The position numbers and the translations under genes were made by a program. A DNA stretch of 64,000 nucleotides, taken from positions 124,001 to 188,000 of the forward strand of contig NZ_BAABRO010000001.1 in NCBI RefSeq assembly GCF_039545035.1. The letters run 5' to 3'. The DNA comes from Novipirellula caenicola (GTDB lineage: Bacteria; Planctomycetota; Planctomycetia; Pirellulales; Pirellulaceae). This document shows, piece after piece, positions 37,063 to 46,621 of the stretch (its first letter is position 1; the number at the start of each line of letters is the position of its first letter). The notes beneath the pieces are model-generated. The model was not told where the DNA came from. It was given only the letters and a program-made list of their open reading frames with translations, and searched no databases.

Positions 37063-38610
37063 TCATTGCCGGGCAGCGTACTCGGATTCTTCGATCCACG
37101 TCAGATCACTCCAATACCCCGTATCGTTAGATTGAGCTTCGCCAGGGGTGGTGCGGCCATTCAAAACGATATCGGTGAGCTTCTTTTGCAGCGAATCGGC
37201 GATCTCGGGATGCAGCGAAATGACGTTCGACGCTTCCGCCGGGTCTTTGGCAAGGTCGTACAACTCGTATTTGGCCTTTGCGTGCGGCAGCACCAATTTC
37301 CATGTTCCTTCGGTGACCGAGAAACGTCCCGCGACGCTGTGGTTGATCAGCGGTAGTCGTTCGTGCTTTGCATCGGGATCGACCAGCACCGAGGCAAAAC
37401 TTTGGCTGTCTTCGCCGGCGTCTTCGGGAAGCTCGACATCGAGAATGTCGGCCAACGTCGCCAACACGTCCAATTGTCCCACCAATGCGTCACAGCGGCG
37501 ACCGGGCTGGGCAATCCCGTTTGGCCAACGCACGAAAAACGGGACGCGATGGCCGCCTTCGTAGATATCGCGTTTGCCGCCTCGATAGATCGAACTGCTG
37601 TCGTGATCAAATTTTTCGATCCGCTGTTTCCACGACTTTTCCGGGCCATTGTCGCTGCTGTAGACAATCATGGTGTTTTGATCCAAACCCGATTGCTCGA
37701 GAAACTTCAAGATACGCCCAACGTGGTAGTCCGTTTCGATCACAAATTCGCCGTAGCCGCCTGCGTTGCCTTGCCCGTGGAATTCAGGCAGCGGGCACAC
37801 CGGGTAATGCGGCGAAGTGTAGGGCAGATAAACAAAAAACGGTTTGCCTGATTTTGCATCGCTCGTCTTGCCCTCCATCCACTGAATCGCCTTGTCCGTG
37901 AACCGGGTCAAACATTGGTTGTCGATGAAATCGGGTGCCACCTCCATGCCTCTTGTGCCGACTACCTTGGCGGTTTCCTCGGGTGAATCTTGGTAGGGTG
38001 GCATGATACGATAGTCGACGTGCCGATCGTTGGGTTTCTTTGCCGTGAACATCGTCGGTGGCACCTTGGCATAACGCCCTTCGAACCATGCCAAGACACC
38101 ATAGTTCAGCGACGCCGGAACGCCGTAGAAATAGTCGAATCCCTTGTCCAGCGGCATGTCTTTTACCGGTTTTGTCCAATCACGATCGCGATAACTTGAA
38201 CCGGGAAAGTCCATCCCCAAATGCCACTTGCCCACCATTGCGGTGTGGTATCCGTTATCGCGGAGCAACGACGCCAACGTCATGCGGGAATCGTCAATCA
38301 AACACTTGCCTTCGGCGCCCATCACGTTTTTCTTCATTTTCGTTCGCCATGAATAGCGGCCTGTCAACAATCCATAGCGAGACGGGGTGCAAACCGAGTC
38401 CGAGCTATGGCCGTTGGTGAACGCGATCCCTTCGGCAGCAAGCCGATCTAAATTGGGGGTCTGGAACTTCGCCTCCGGGTTCAAACAGCTGGCGTCCCCA
38501 AACCCTTGGTCGTCTGTATAGATCACGATCACATTGGGTTTTTCGGCAGCGGCCAAAAGCGTTTGCGGAACAATCAACAAGGCAAATAGCAAAGGTACCA
38601 GTGACTTCAT
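37063..38610 (-). CDS. Secreted sulfatase
   Basis: A 515-residue type I sulfatase with a signal peptide (about residues 1-22). The metal-ligand motif is IVIYTDDQGFGD, and the formylglycine site is Cys74 in SVCTPSRYGLLTGRYSWRT, which fits the CxPxR...LTGR consensus, so it is expected to be activated by a formylglycine-generating enzyme. Further conserved parts are GKWHLGMDFPG, SSDNGPEKSW and YRGGKRDIYEGGHRVPFFVRWP. Planctomycetes carry many such enzymes for sulfated algal polysaccharides. The exact substrate cannot be read. Confidence 0.93.
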   Translation of the reverse strand: MKSLVPLLFALLIVPQTLLAAAEKPNVIVIYTDDQGFGDASCLNPEAKFQTPNLDRLAAEGIAFTNGHSSDSVCTPSRYGLLTGRYSWRTKMKKNVMGAEGKCLIDDSRMTLASLLRDNGYHTAMVGKWHLGMDFPGSSYRDRDWTKPVKDMPLDKGFDYFYGVPASLNYGVLAWFEGRYAKVPPTMFTAKKPNDRHVDYRIMPPYQDSPEETAKVVGTRGMEVAPDFIDNQCLTRFTDKAIQWMEGKTSDAKSGKPFFVYLPYTSPHYPVCPLPEFHGQGNAGGYGEFVIETDYHVGRILKFLEQSGLDQNTMIVYSSDNGPEKSWKQRIEKFDHDSSSIYRGGKRDIYEGGHRVPFFVRWPNGIAQPGRRCDALVGQLDVLATLADILDVELPEDAGEDSQSFASVLVDPDAKHERLPLINHSVAGRFSVTEGTWKLVLPHAKAKYELYDLAKDPAEASNVISLHPEIADSLQKKLTDIVLNGRTTPGEAQSNDTGYWSDLTWIEESEYAARQ

Positions 38611-39026
38611 GGCAGCGTGTTTCTTTAGACAAGGGAGAAGAAATGGATCGAATCAGGTTTTGCCGGTACGACTCAGGCATTGCGGATCGAACGTCACGAA
38701 AGTCCGTGAAGCAAGAGGAATCTCGGCGACGTATCGAACAATCATTCCGACGCTGGCCTTCCGACGCGGACCTTCCGATGCTGGCCAGCGATGCCCCCCA
38801 GCCGTCGCCAAGGATCCCGCCGCCGTGTTCTCAGTCATGATTTTAACGGAACAAGCATGACCAGCGTAACAAGATTTATCGTTTAGTTTCGTGGTGATGA
38901 AGCGTCAAAAGGTTGATACGTGAAAGTCGGTGGTAGACAATAGCGGTCACGATCATCCACATCTGCCGATTATGATAATCGATTTTGACGCCAAAGCGTT
39001 AAACGAACTCATTGCGAAGCCATTTT
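38611..39026. other. Divergent intergenic region without recognisable features
   Basis: About 415 bp between the divergent sulfatase gene and a small hypothetical gene. I find no repeat, hairpin or coding pattern beyond likely promoters. Confidence 0.4.
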
Positions 39027-39347
39027 ATGACTGAATCCGAAGACCACGCTACCCCGGACGCTGTGTCCCCCGAGGCCGTGTCCCCCGAGGCCGTGTCCCC
39101 CGAACCCACAGGCCCGTCCAAAGAAGAATTGCGTTTGGCGATGAAGGCGTTTCGAAAACGCCTGAAGCTGACTCGATTGGACGATGAGTCGCGTTTGGGA
39201 TACGGCCCGATGTCTTCGGGCCAATCCTCGGGCGTGGCCGCGATCACGCCACCCGACTCGTACCCCAAATCCGTTTGGCAAGAATTAGCCAATCAAGGAA
39301 AGCTGAAACGCGAAGGCGGCGGTCTGTATTCAATCGTCGGTTCCTAA
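39027..39347 (+). CDS. Small hypothetical protein with VSPEA repeats
   Basis: A 106-residue protein started at 39027 (MTESEDHATP). Near the N terminus the peptide VSPEA is repeated three times, encoded by a 15-bp DNA repeat (GTGTCCCCCGAGGCC). The second half is basic and then ordered: LRLAMKAFRKRLKLTRLDDE, RLGYGPMSSGQSSGVAAI, YPKSVWQELANQGKLKREGG. The C-terminal part looks like a small winged or helical domain, of unknown function. No signal peptide. It lies 81 bp before the DUF1080 gene in the same direction. Confidence 0.7.
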   Translation: MTESEDHATPDAVSPEAVSPEAVSPEPTGPSKEELRLAMKAFRKRLKLTRLDDESRLGYGPMSSGQSSGVAAITPPDSYPKSVWQELANQGKLKREGGGLYSIVGS

Positions 39348-39428
39348 AGCCCCCTTTCCTGTCGTCCCCCACCGACCAACGTCAACTTCCCTCCCTCACC
39401 CCCTTCCTGCCTTTTTCTAGAAGTAAAC

Positions 39429-40058
39429 ATGAAACGACTTGTTTTAACAATTTCCCTGTGCCTATTTGCAACCGCGAACCTGTTACACGCCGAAGACCGC
39501 GAATCCGCTGATTCGTCCCAAAACGCGGTTCTTTTCGACGGTAAGACTTTGGAAGGTTGGCATACCAAGCCATCGGAATTTGCGTCGCACTGGACCGTCA
39601 CCGATGGGATGATCATCGGTGACAATCCTGACAAAAAAGGATCGGTGTTGTGGACCGACGACGACTACACCGACTTTGAATTGTCCGTCGAATTCAAGAC
39701 CGATTCACCCGATTACGATTCGGGCGTCTTTTTGCATGGCGAATCGCATCAAGTTCAAATCGGAATTTCACGATCGTTGAAAGTCGACCTCACTGCATGC
39801 ATCTACGCGCCGGTGGACAAACAAGGCTCGTATCCGGCGAAATCGGACAAAGTCAAAACCGTTCACAAACCGGGCGAGTGGAATACGGTGCGAATGGTGG
39901 TCGATGGCAAACGCATCCAAACGTTCCTGAACGATGCACCGTTTGTCGATTACACCGCGATCCGGTTTCCGGAGAAAGGTAAGATCGGACTGCAACTGCA
40001 CGCGGGTGTCCATCAGAAAATGCTGTTCCGCAATTTCCAAATAACGCCCGTAAAATAA
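39429..40058 (+). CDS. Secreted DUF1080 (3-keto-disaccharide hydrolase-like) protein
   Basis: A 209-residue protein with a signal peptide (MKRLVLTISLCLFATANLLHA). The mature part is one concanavalin-like DUF1080 domain: LFDGKTLEGWH, WTVTDGMIIGDN, DFELSVEFKTD, SGVFLHGES, GEWNTVRMVVDGKRIQTFLND and KGKIGLQLHAGVHQKMLFRNFQI. This is the full usual length. The family is very common in planctomycetes and is linked to glycan breakdown outside the cell; catalytic details are uncertain. It probably works with secreted enzymes such as the nearby sulfatase. Confidence 0.9.
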   Translation: MKRLVLTISLCLFATANLLHAEDRESADSSQNAVLFDGKTLEGWHTKPSEFASHWTVTDGMIIGDNPDKKGSVLWTDDDYTDFELSVEFKTDSPDYDSGVFLHGESHQVQIGISRSLKVDLTACIYAPVDKQGSYPAKSDKVKTVHKPGEWNTVRMVVDGKRIQTFLNDAPFVDYTAIRFPEKGKIGLQLHAGVHQKMLFRNFQITPVK

Positions 40059-40346
40059 GCCGACACAAACGCGACGTGTAAACGGTTCAGCGGGGCGGGA
40101 CGATCCGTTTACGGCGACCAAAGTGCTTGCCAACGAATCGTCGGGTCCCGCGCGGTTAAAAATCGGTATTCGCGATCATCGGTGATTCGCGAGCGCTGTG
40201 ATGCAACTCGTTGTGGCAAATAACGACCGCTGCGTTTTGCACGCGGCGCTCGCCCCAAAATGGATGGTTGCAGCGTGAATGCGAATCACCACGTTCTGGC
40301 GAAAATAGTAACCAGAAAATCCTTCACCGCGTTTGGACACACGGTT
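40059..40346. other. Convergent intergenic region
   Basis: 288 bp between convergent genes. No repeat or coding pattern is seen. Confidence 0.35.
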
Positions 40347-40832
40347 CTAATAAGTTGACGCAAACGGATTGTCGTCGTCGGATTCCGCTTCTTCTACTTT
40401 CGCGGTCAGCATCACACTGCGCCGCTCGGCGATCCGAGCGGCAAGTCGATCGGCCCGTTTTTGCCGTAGTCGTTCGGCACGTTCTTGACGTTGGGCAAGC
40501 AAGGACTGTTCCCACTCGATCTGTGAATGTTGTCGTTCACGGTAGGCATCTTGCTCGTACGTTCGCTGTTGCATGGCCAACATCTGCTTTTGTTGCAATT
40601 GAGCCAGTTGCATCTCGTACAACTGCCGTTGTGCTGCCACCGTCTGGATCGCCGCAACCGCGTCGAGCGGTACACCACCACGCGGCGACACGGTTGCGAT
40701 TCCGCCGCCCGTAGGGCCACCGCCTCGTCCGCCCGAACACTGTGCTTGGACATCCCCTGTCCAACACGCCGCTGCCATCATGGCTAATGGAATCACGGCC
40801 CTTGATACAACTGTCTTGACCTGCACTGACAT
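40347..40832 (-). CDS. Secreted hypothetical protein, Gln/Arg-rich coiled coil
   Basis: A 161-residue protein started at 40832 (MSVQVKTVVSRAV), where a signal peptide ends near DVQA-Q. After a Gly-rich stretch (GGRGGGPTGGG) it becomes a long Gln/Arg-rich helix (YEMQLAQLQQKQMLAMQQRT ... LLAQRQERAERLRQKRADRL) likely to form a coiled coil, and ends EEAESDDDNPFAST. I recognise no family. It is probably an exported structural protein. Confidence 0.65.
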   Translation of the reverse strand: MSVQVKTVVSRAVIPLAMMAAACWTGDVQAQCSGGRGGGPTGGGIATVSPRGGVPLDAVAAIQTVAAQRQLYEMQLAQLQQKQMLAMQQRTYEQDAYRERQHSQIEWEQSLLAQRQERAERLRQKRADRLAARIAERRSVMLTAKVEEAESDDDNPFASTY

Positions 40833-40917
40833 TTCGCTTCTCCCCGAGTAACGTTCCGACATCTGCTGGGAAGCCTCTGCGTCCCTATCAATCAGGGTCG
40901 TATCGCGTTGATGATTG

Positions 40918-43356
40918 TCACGGGGTGATCAAGTCAAGCGACGTTTGTCGCATTTGATCCAACTCGAAGTTCTCCGCTGGGGCATTCCCGGTCAACAGAA
41001 CCGTGGCCTCGCGGTGCAACACGATCGCTTCGACCAAATCGAACCACGGAATGTCAATCGAACGTGTCGGTTGATCACGTAATTGTTGTCCCCAATGGCT
41101 CAGAGCATCATCGGCCTTCGATAACGCCTGGAGTGCTTCGTCGGCTTGACCGCTTTGGTGCAACGCGATCGCCAGCGGCGCGTGAACGATATCGCCGCCG
41201 GGCCAGTTCGGATCCTCGCTGGCCTCGCGAAGTCGATCGACCGCGCTCGCAAAATCGTTTGCCCTAAGATGCGTCAACCCAGTCACATACAAACAGACCT
41301 CACGAGGCAAAAAGTCGCCGCTTGGCGGGCCTCGAAATGGATCTCGCGTTTGACGCGAACTGTCAAACGGCGGTGGTCCGGGAGGCCCAAAGCCACGCCC
41401 GTCCGGTGCATCCCTTCGTCCGCCCATTCGATCGTCATCATCCGCTGGCGAATTCCGCGGCGATCGTCGATCCGGAGGTCGTCCTCCGCCGCCGCGACGG
41501 CCAGGAGGCGTTGACGCTTGAGCCAACCAAGTCTCAGCGTGGTTGGCAAGCTGGTCAAATGAAATCGAGGACGACGGCTCGGACGAAATCACAAGATCGC
41601 GAAGCGCCGACCAACGAGGTGTCTCGGTGTCGCTTTGGATGCGATCGAGATCCGTCGCGATCAATTTATCGTAGGCTTGCTGTTTTCCGGTCAATTGAAA
41701 CAATGCAGGAACGCCCCACCACTGTGGCGAATCGGTTGGTGCTCCTAAATCCAACCCCTTCTTAAAATCCGCCGCAGCTTCGTTCCACAGTTTTAATCGG
41801 ATGAAGAACTGGGCTCGTTGAATCCAAGGTAGGTAGTAGCTTGGTTGCATTTCGATCGCGTCGGCGTAATCTTGACGCGCCTCGGGCCACTTCTCGGCAT
41901 CGGCATGCGCTTGCCCACTCGCTACCAACAGATTGGCCGAGGTCAAACGTTCGGCAAACTGTTCAATTTCGCGTCGCGCCGCGGTGGCTTCGTTTTTTGC
42001 CTGCACCGCCTGCTGCAGCGCGCGGTCTTTTTTATCCCGTTCGTCGATGGCCGCCGACATCTGCCAGAGGCTGGTGACCATCCCGATGATCATCGTCACG
42101 GCAACCAAGGATGCCGTGATCAACGGGACCCGGTTTCGCCGAGCAAATTTACGGATTCGATAACTACGACTCGGCGGACGCGCGCTGATCGGTTCTTGAT
42201 TCAGATAATGACGAATATCGCCCGCCATCGCGGCAGCCGATTCATATCGCCGTCGCCGATCTTTCTCGAGTGACTTCATCACGATCCAATCCAAATCGCC
42301 TTTGACCGTTGATGTCAGACGGGTTGGTTCGGTATGCCGTGACACCGAAACCGTACTCAAACGGTCCCCCATCGTGGTCAATCGCGTGCTCGGTTTGGGC
42401 GGTTCCTCTTCGCGAATGATCCGCCGCATCTCGTCGTAACCCGCAGAATCCAATCGCTCGCGATCAAACGGCGTGGTGCTCGTCAACAATTCATAAAGCA
42501 TCACGCCCAGCGAGTAGATGTCGCTGCGTGTGTCAACATCCAATCCACTCATCTCCGCCTGCTCGGGGCTCATGTACAGCGGAGTGCCGATCATCGAGAA
42601 AAAACGGGTGTAGATCGTTTTGTCGGTCAAGGTTTGCCCGATCGCTTTGGCGACGCCGAAATCGATCACTTTCACCACCGGTTTATCATCGTGAAGGGTC
42701 ACCATCACGTTGCTCGGTTTGATGTCGCGGTGGATCACTCCCTTTTGATGCGCATGCTGAACCGCCGAACACACGTCCGTAAACAAGCTTAAACGCTCGA
42801 CGATATTCAATTGATGATTGTCACAGAACTCGGTGATTGGAACACCGCGAACGAGTTCCATCACGAAATAGGGACGAGCATCCTCCGTGACACCGGCGTC
42901 AAAGACCTGCGCGATGTTGGGATGGTCCATCATCGCAACGGCTTGTCGCTCGGCTTCAAAACGTGCAATGACCTCTTTGGTTCCCGTCCCCGGTTTGACG
43001 ATTTTTAGCGCGACAAGCCGTTTGACGGGACGTTCTTGTTGAGCGACAAAAACCAATCCAAATCCGCCCTCGCCGATCTGTTCCATCAAGCGATACGACC
43101 CGATTTTCATACCGACGTGCTCGGTTGATTTCGAGGGCTGGTCGATCGCCGTGAGCGTCGGCAGGTCACACATTCCCTTGCCCAGCGGAGTGTCCAGCGG
43201 GTTAGAGGGACGGTCGTGAGCCGCCAACAACGCTTCAACCGAGGCTCGCAACGCCGCATTATCACCGCAAACCGAGTCAAGATAGTCGTTGCGTTGCTGC
43301 GGTGTCGGCGAATCAATCGCTTCCAAAAAAATCGATCGTTCGTTGGGACTGCTCAT
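40918..43356 (-). CDS. Transmembrane Ser/Thr protein kinase (partner of sigma factor at 43491)
   Basis: An 812-residue protein. Residues about 80-370 are a Hanks-type kinase: GEGGFG loop, VALKIV, HRDIKPSNVMV with the catalytic Asp, VIDFGVAKA and GTPLYMSPEQAEMS. One membrane helix follows at about 405-430 (VPLITASLVAVTMIIGMV), then a coiled coil and a TPR-like region (ARQDYADAIEMQPSYYLPWI). A disordered insert rich in Arg/Gly/Pro/Asp lies around residue 640-690. The N-terminal ~70 residues are typical of planctomycete kinases. An ECF sigma gene ends 134 bp upstream on the same strand, so the pair is probably one signalling module. Confidence 0.92.
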   Translation of the reverse strand: MSSPNERSIFLEAIDSPTPQQRNDYLDSVCGDNAALRASVEALLAAHDRPSNPLDTPLGKGMCDLPTLTAIDQPSKSTEHVGMKIGSYRLMEQIGEGGFGLVFVAQQERPVKRLVALKIVKPGTGTKEVIARFEAERQAVAMMDHPNIAQVFDAGVTEDARPYFVMELVRGVPITEFCDNHQLNIVERLSLFTDVCSAVQHAHQKGVIHRDIKPSNVMVTLHDDKPVVKVIDFGVAKAIGQTLTDKTIYTRFFSMIGTPLYMSPEQAEMSGLDVDTRSDIYSLGVMLYELLTSTTPFDRERLDSAGYDEMRRIIREEEPPKPSTRLTTMGDRLSTVSVSRHTEPTRLTSTVKGDLDWIVMKSLEKDRRRRYESAAAMAGDIRHYLNQEPISARPPSRSYRIRKFARRNRVPLITASLVAVTMIIGMVTSLWQMSAAIDERDKKDRALQQAVQAKNEATAARREIEQFAERLTSANLLVASGQAHADAEKWPEARQDYADAIEMQPSYYLPWIQRAQFFIRLKLWNEAAADFKKGLDLGAPTDSPQWWGVPALFQLTGKQQAYDKLIATDLDRIQSDTETPRWSALRDLVISSEPSSSISFDQLANHAETWLAQASTPPGRRGGGGRPPDRRSPRNSPADDDDRMGGRRDAPDGRGFGPPGPPPFDSSRQTRDPFRGPPSGDFLPREVCLYVTGLTHLRANDFASAVDRLREASEDPNWPGGDIVHAPLAIALHQSGQADEALQALSKADDALSHWGQQLRDQPTRSIDIPWFDLVEAIVLHREATVLLTGNAPAENFELDQMRQTSLDLITP

Positions 43357-43490
43357 AAGGACCTAAAACTCGATCGGCACGAAAATATCTCGCTCTCCAT
43401 CGTCATGCGTGATACAAGTCGGATACAGGCCATCGATTTGCTGGATTCTTCATTTTCACTGTAGACGCCGCAAATAAACGACAGGAACGT

Positions 43491-44057
43491 CTACTCTTGA
43501 GCATCGAGTTCTCGTCGCAACCAAGCTCGCGCATAAGTCCAATTTCGCTTGGTCGTCCGCGGCGAAACACCGAGCACTTCAGCCGTCTCGTCGATCGTCA
43601 ACCCAGTAAAGTAGCGTAGTTCGACGAGTTTTGCTAATTCCGGATCTTCGCTGGCGAGCTTGGTGAGAGCTTCATCGAGCGACAACAAGGTCTCGAAATC
43701 ATCCGGGTCCAATACGGCATCGTCATCGTTCAATTCAGATCGGACCAGCCCGCCGCCGCGTTTTTCCGCGTTGCGTCGCCGCGCACTTTCAATCAAGATT
43801 CGCCGCATCGCCTCGGCAGCGGCGGCAAAAAAGTGCCCACGACTGTCCCACTGCGCACGATCCTCGCCACCCACCAAACGCATAAAGGCTTCGTGAACCA
43901 AGGCGGTCGGTTGCAGCGTTTGCCCCGCTTTTTCTTGCGCCATTTTGTGCGACGCCAAACGGCGAAGTTCGTCATAGACCAGCGGCAACAACTGGCCCGC
44001 CGCCTGCCGGTCGCCGCCATCGATGGCCGTCAAAATCTTGGTGACTTCACTATTCAT
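43491..44057 (-). CDS. ECF-type RNA polymerase sigma factor, kinase-linked
   Basis: Started at 44057 (MNSEVTKILTAIDGG); codons further upstream look non-coding. The 188-residue product has sigma region 2 (LVYDELRRLASHKM, TLQPTALVHEAFMRL, HFFAAAAEAMRRILIE) and region 4 with a helix-turn-helix (LTIDETAEVLGVSPRTTKRNWTYARAWLRREL). This is the planctomycete/acidobacterial TIGR02999-like group that is typically encoded next to Ser/Thr kinases. No anti-sigma gene is adjacent, which suggests control by the neighbouring kinase. It is the upstream gene of the pair. Confidence 0.9.
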   Translation of the reverse strand: MNSEVTKILTAIDGGDRQAAGQLLPLVYDELRRLASHKMAQEKAGQTLQPTALVHEAFMRLVGGEDRAQWDSRGHFFAAAAEAMRRILIESARRRNAEKRGGGLVRSELNDDDAVLDPDDFETLLSLDEALTKLASEDPELAKLVELRYFTGLTIDETAEVLGVSPRTTKRNWTYARAWLRRELDAQE

Positions 44058-44131
44058 ATTCGAAAGTATAACCATTTCGCCGTGTTCGATCCAACGGATA
44101 CAGGAAGAGTGGAAGAGACGATTACAGCCCA

Positions 44132-44234
44132 AAGGCCGACACTCCCTCTGCCGTCGGTGGGTCGGCCTCCGGACTTACGCCCCTAAACCGTTGGCTCACG
44201 CCAACGGCAGGTGATGTTTCGGCCCTCCGGCCTA
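44132..44234. repeat. Dispersed intergenic hairpin element, copy B
   Basis: The gap between the sigma factor gene and the peroxidase gene holds a second copy of the element at 8685-8798: AAAGGCCGACA... and GTCGGCCTCCGG, an inner perfect hairpin CCGTTGGC-TCAC-GCCAACGG at 44188-44207, and a closing GGCCCTCCGGCC. The shared core is GCTCACGCC followed by (A/C)CGGCAG. Confidence 0.65.
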
Positions 44235-44356
44235 TGCGATTGCGGATAGTCGCCGGTGGAGAGGCATCTGCATTGTGGGGCAATAACAAAACTAGCGCCA
44301 ATACGCGATGCCCCCATCGCTGCTTCAACCAATCCAGCGATACCACCGTGCCGCTG

Positions 44357-46621
44357 CTAGGGAGTCAACGTCAAGTTGATCCCTCTCAGGTTCACGTCAC
44401 CGCTGCTGATCAGGATATCGACGGTGCTAGCTTCCACATCGCCGGTTGACGCGATGCGAATTTGATACGCTCCGGAATGATCAAACGAGTCAAATTTATA
44501 GTTTCCCGAAACATCGGTCACCGCGGTATCGACCACATTGCCTTCATCGTCGAGCAACTCAACCGTGACGCCTTCGACTGGCACTGCCGAACGGAAACGA
44601 TCGGTCGGATGGCCGCCGTTTCGAGGGAAGCGTTTGTCATTGTGATTCGCTGGCGCCGACTCAACCCCAGGCGTTTCTGCGAGGACCGTCCCGGTGACCG
44701 AAGGCTCAAAGAAGAATACGTTCTCTTGCAACGAATTGATGTCGGTGTTTCGCTGGATCACATCCGCCAGCGTGGTGTTTTCGATCACGCGAATCTCGCG
44801 GTCCGAGAGCGTATTTTCATAGTAGAAGCGATCACCATCGCGAATTCGCTCGAACTGGTCGGCAATGATCGTCGAAGCGGTCTCGCCAAGCGAGCTGTCG
44901 TCGGCGTGGTCTTCGGCTAACAAACCAACCCACAAGTCGATGTTGTTGACGTCGCCGTACAGACTTTCCAGTTTCGCACTCAGTTCGCTGTCACTGGTGA
45001 TCTCAGCGAACGATTCATAGGCATCCAAACCGTATGCGGTACGAACCGAATTGAAATCGGCTAATCCGTGATCACGACCTCGTTGGATGTTTAGCGACAC
45101 CAAGTCGAATCCGCCCGATCCAGGAGCCCCGAACAGAAAATTACGCAAACTATCGACGACTTCCAAATCGACTTCTTGCGACAAACTCGATGCCCCCGCT
45201 TTCATGATCGAATCGATGCCGGTTTCTTCGAGCAGCGACGGGTTAAAGAACGCATTGGCAAGCGAGAGAGCCGCGCGAACTTCGATCCCATCGTTACCAA
45301 CGAAGTCGACTTCATCGCTGAGCGTGGTGTGTCCAAACCGGAACGCCGCCGTGGAAAATTCGTTTGCAATCGACGTATCGACACTCGCATCGTAGCCTTC
45401 GTAGTCAGAGACGGCATCTTCACCGAGCAACGCGGGCAAAAACTCGTTGTACGTGATCGACTGAATTTCTGCGATCACGATCGTCCGGGCCGCTTGAAAA
45501 ATCTGTTCATCACTCCAATCGGGATGGTCGTCGGCGATGTCGTCGGCAATTTGATTGTGTTCCCTCAGGAACAACGTCTGCATCGATGTCAGCCCGAGGT
45601 TTTCCGCAGCTCGAATGTCCCCCGCCTGGACGTTCCCCTCTTCATCAGTAGGCAGCAAGTCACCATCGCTGGTTCGCATTCGGCCACCGCTAAACTCGCG
45701 CAACAGATCGCTCGTCTCTTGATTGCTTCCGTATACCTGAGATCCGTCAATCCACGCGGTGATCGCATTGACCTGTTCGGCCGGATTGTCCGTCGATGTC
45801 CCGGTGCCGCTTGCGATCACGGACCGGGTCAACGAGATCAACTCCTCTCCGCTACCGGTCGGATCGAACAAGGGATCCCCGCTGGGAACAACGATGTCAA
45901 ACGATTCCGCATCGTCCCCCTCTTGCGTCAGCGACAAATCGATATCGTGATCAATGAATTGCCCCCACAGATAAACAAAATCACTCAGGTTTCGGTCGTT
46001 GGTGGTGCCCTCGGGATTCGCTGCGGAAAGGGTGTTGCTGATCTCGCGAGCACTTGGTCGATCGGTTCCCGCCGGTTCCGAGATGCCGTCGGCATAGTCG
46101 GCGTCGGCGACCCGCAACAAGGTCGTATTTGCCGCGCCGTAGTCCGGGTTTTCCAGATTGTTGTTGCTGCCATCAATCGAGCGAACATCGACTGCCGGAT
46201 CGGTTGCCGGGTCATCACCCCCGGGTGAAGTATCTGGATTTTGCGTCGGAATGTCGGGAACCGAATGACGGTTGCGTTCACGGTTCAACCGGTTGATCAC
46301 CATCAATGCGTCAAGCGAGGTGTGGCGTCCATCGTTATTGACATCGGGTTTGAACCCCAGTTCGTTGACCGTGTTATTCGTGTCACCGCCGATGCGTTGA
46401 CGATTCATTTCGTTGATAACCGTCAAGGCATCCACGGCCGAGACGACTCCGTCGTCATTGACATCCTCGGGCATTGATTGGTTGTGAAACAGATTGGCGG
46501 CCAACAACTGACGCGTCTCGAGCGATTCGGTACGCAATCGCCGCCGTGGCGCAGCAGGACGCCGCTTTTCGCTTCGTGACATTTGCAGGAGCTCGAACCA
46601 TCGATTCAATAAGCGAGCCAT
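44357..46621 (-). CDS. Secreted animal-type haem peroxidase with dockerin-like repeats
   Basis: A 754-residue protein started at 46621. The N terminus carries the planctomycetal surface signal RLRTESLETRQLLAA (LExRxLL type). Two dockerin-like calcium repeats follow: DVNDDGVVSAVDALTVINEMN and DVNNDGRHTSLDALMVINRLN. Then comes a myeloperoxidase-type domain: WGQFIDHDIDL with the distal His and calcium Asp, SMQTLFLREHNQIAD with the catalytic Arg, and TAAFRFGHTTL with the proximal His. The C-terminal about 100 residues form an SdrD B/carboxypeptidase-regulatory-like domain (GVTVELLDDEGNVVDTAVTD). All key residues are present. Extracellular oxidation, possibly of halides or phenolics, is likely. 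Confidence 0.92.
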   Translation of the reverse strand: MARLLNRWFELLQMSRSEKRRPAAPRRRLRTESLETRQLLAANLFHNQSMPEDVNDDGVVSAVDALTVINEMNRQRIGGDTNNTVNELGFKPDVNNDGRHTSLDALMVINRLNRERNRHSVPDIPTQNPDTSPGGDDPATDPAVDVRSIDGSNNNLENPDYGAANTTLLRVADADYADGISEPAGTDRPSAREISNTLSAANPEGTTNDRNLSDFVYLWGQFIDHDIDLSLTQEGDDAESFDIVVPSGDPLFDPTGSGEELISLTRSVIASGTGTSTDNPAEQVNAITAWIDGSQVYGSNQETSDLLREFSGGRMRTSDGDLLPTDEEGNVQAGDIRAAENLGLTSMQTLFLREHNQIADDIADDHPDWSDEQIFQAARTIVIAEIQSITYNEFLPALLGEDAVSDYEGYDASVDTSIANEFSTAAFRFGHTTLSDEVDFVGNDGIEVRAALSLANAFFNPSLLEETGIDSIMKAGASSLSQEVDLEVVDSLRNFLFGAPGSGGFDLVSLNIQRGRDHGLADFNSVRTAYGLDAYESFAEITSDSELSAKLESLYGDVNNIDLWVGLLAEDHADDSSLGETASTIIADQFERIRDGDRFYYENTLSDREIRVIENTTLADVIQRNTDINSLQENVFFFEPSVTGTVLAETPGVESAPANHNDKRFPRNGGHPTDRFRSAVPVEGVTVELLDDEGNVVDTAVTDVSGNYKFDSFDHSGAYQIRIASTGDVEASTVDILISSGDVNLRGINLTLTP

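Noticed and set aside
45176-46228. 350-codon open frame antisense to the peroxidase gene
   Set aside because: The opposite strand encodes a complete haem peroxidase with all catalytic motifs; this is a shadow caused by GC-rich codon use.
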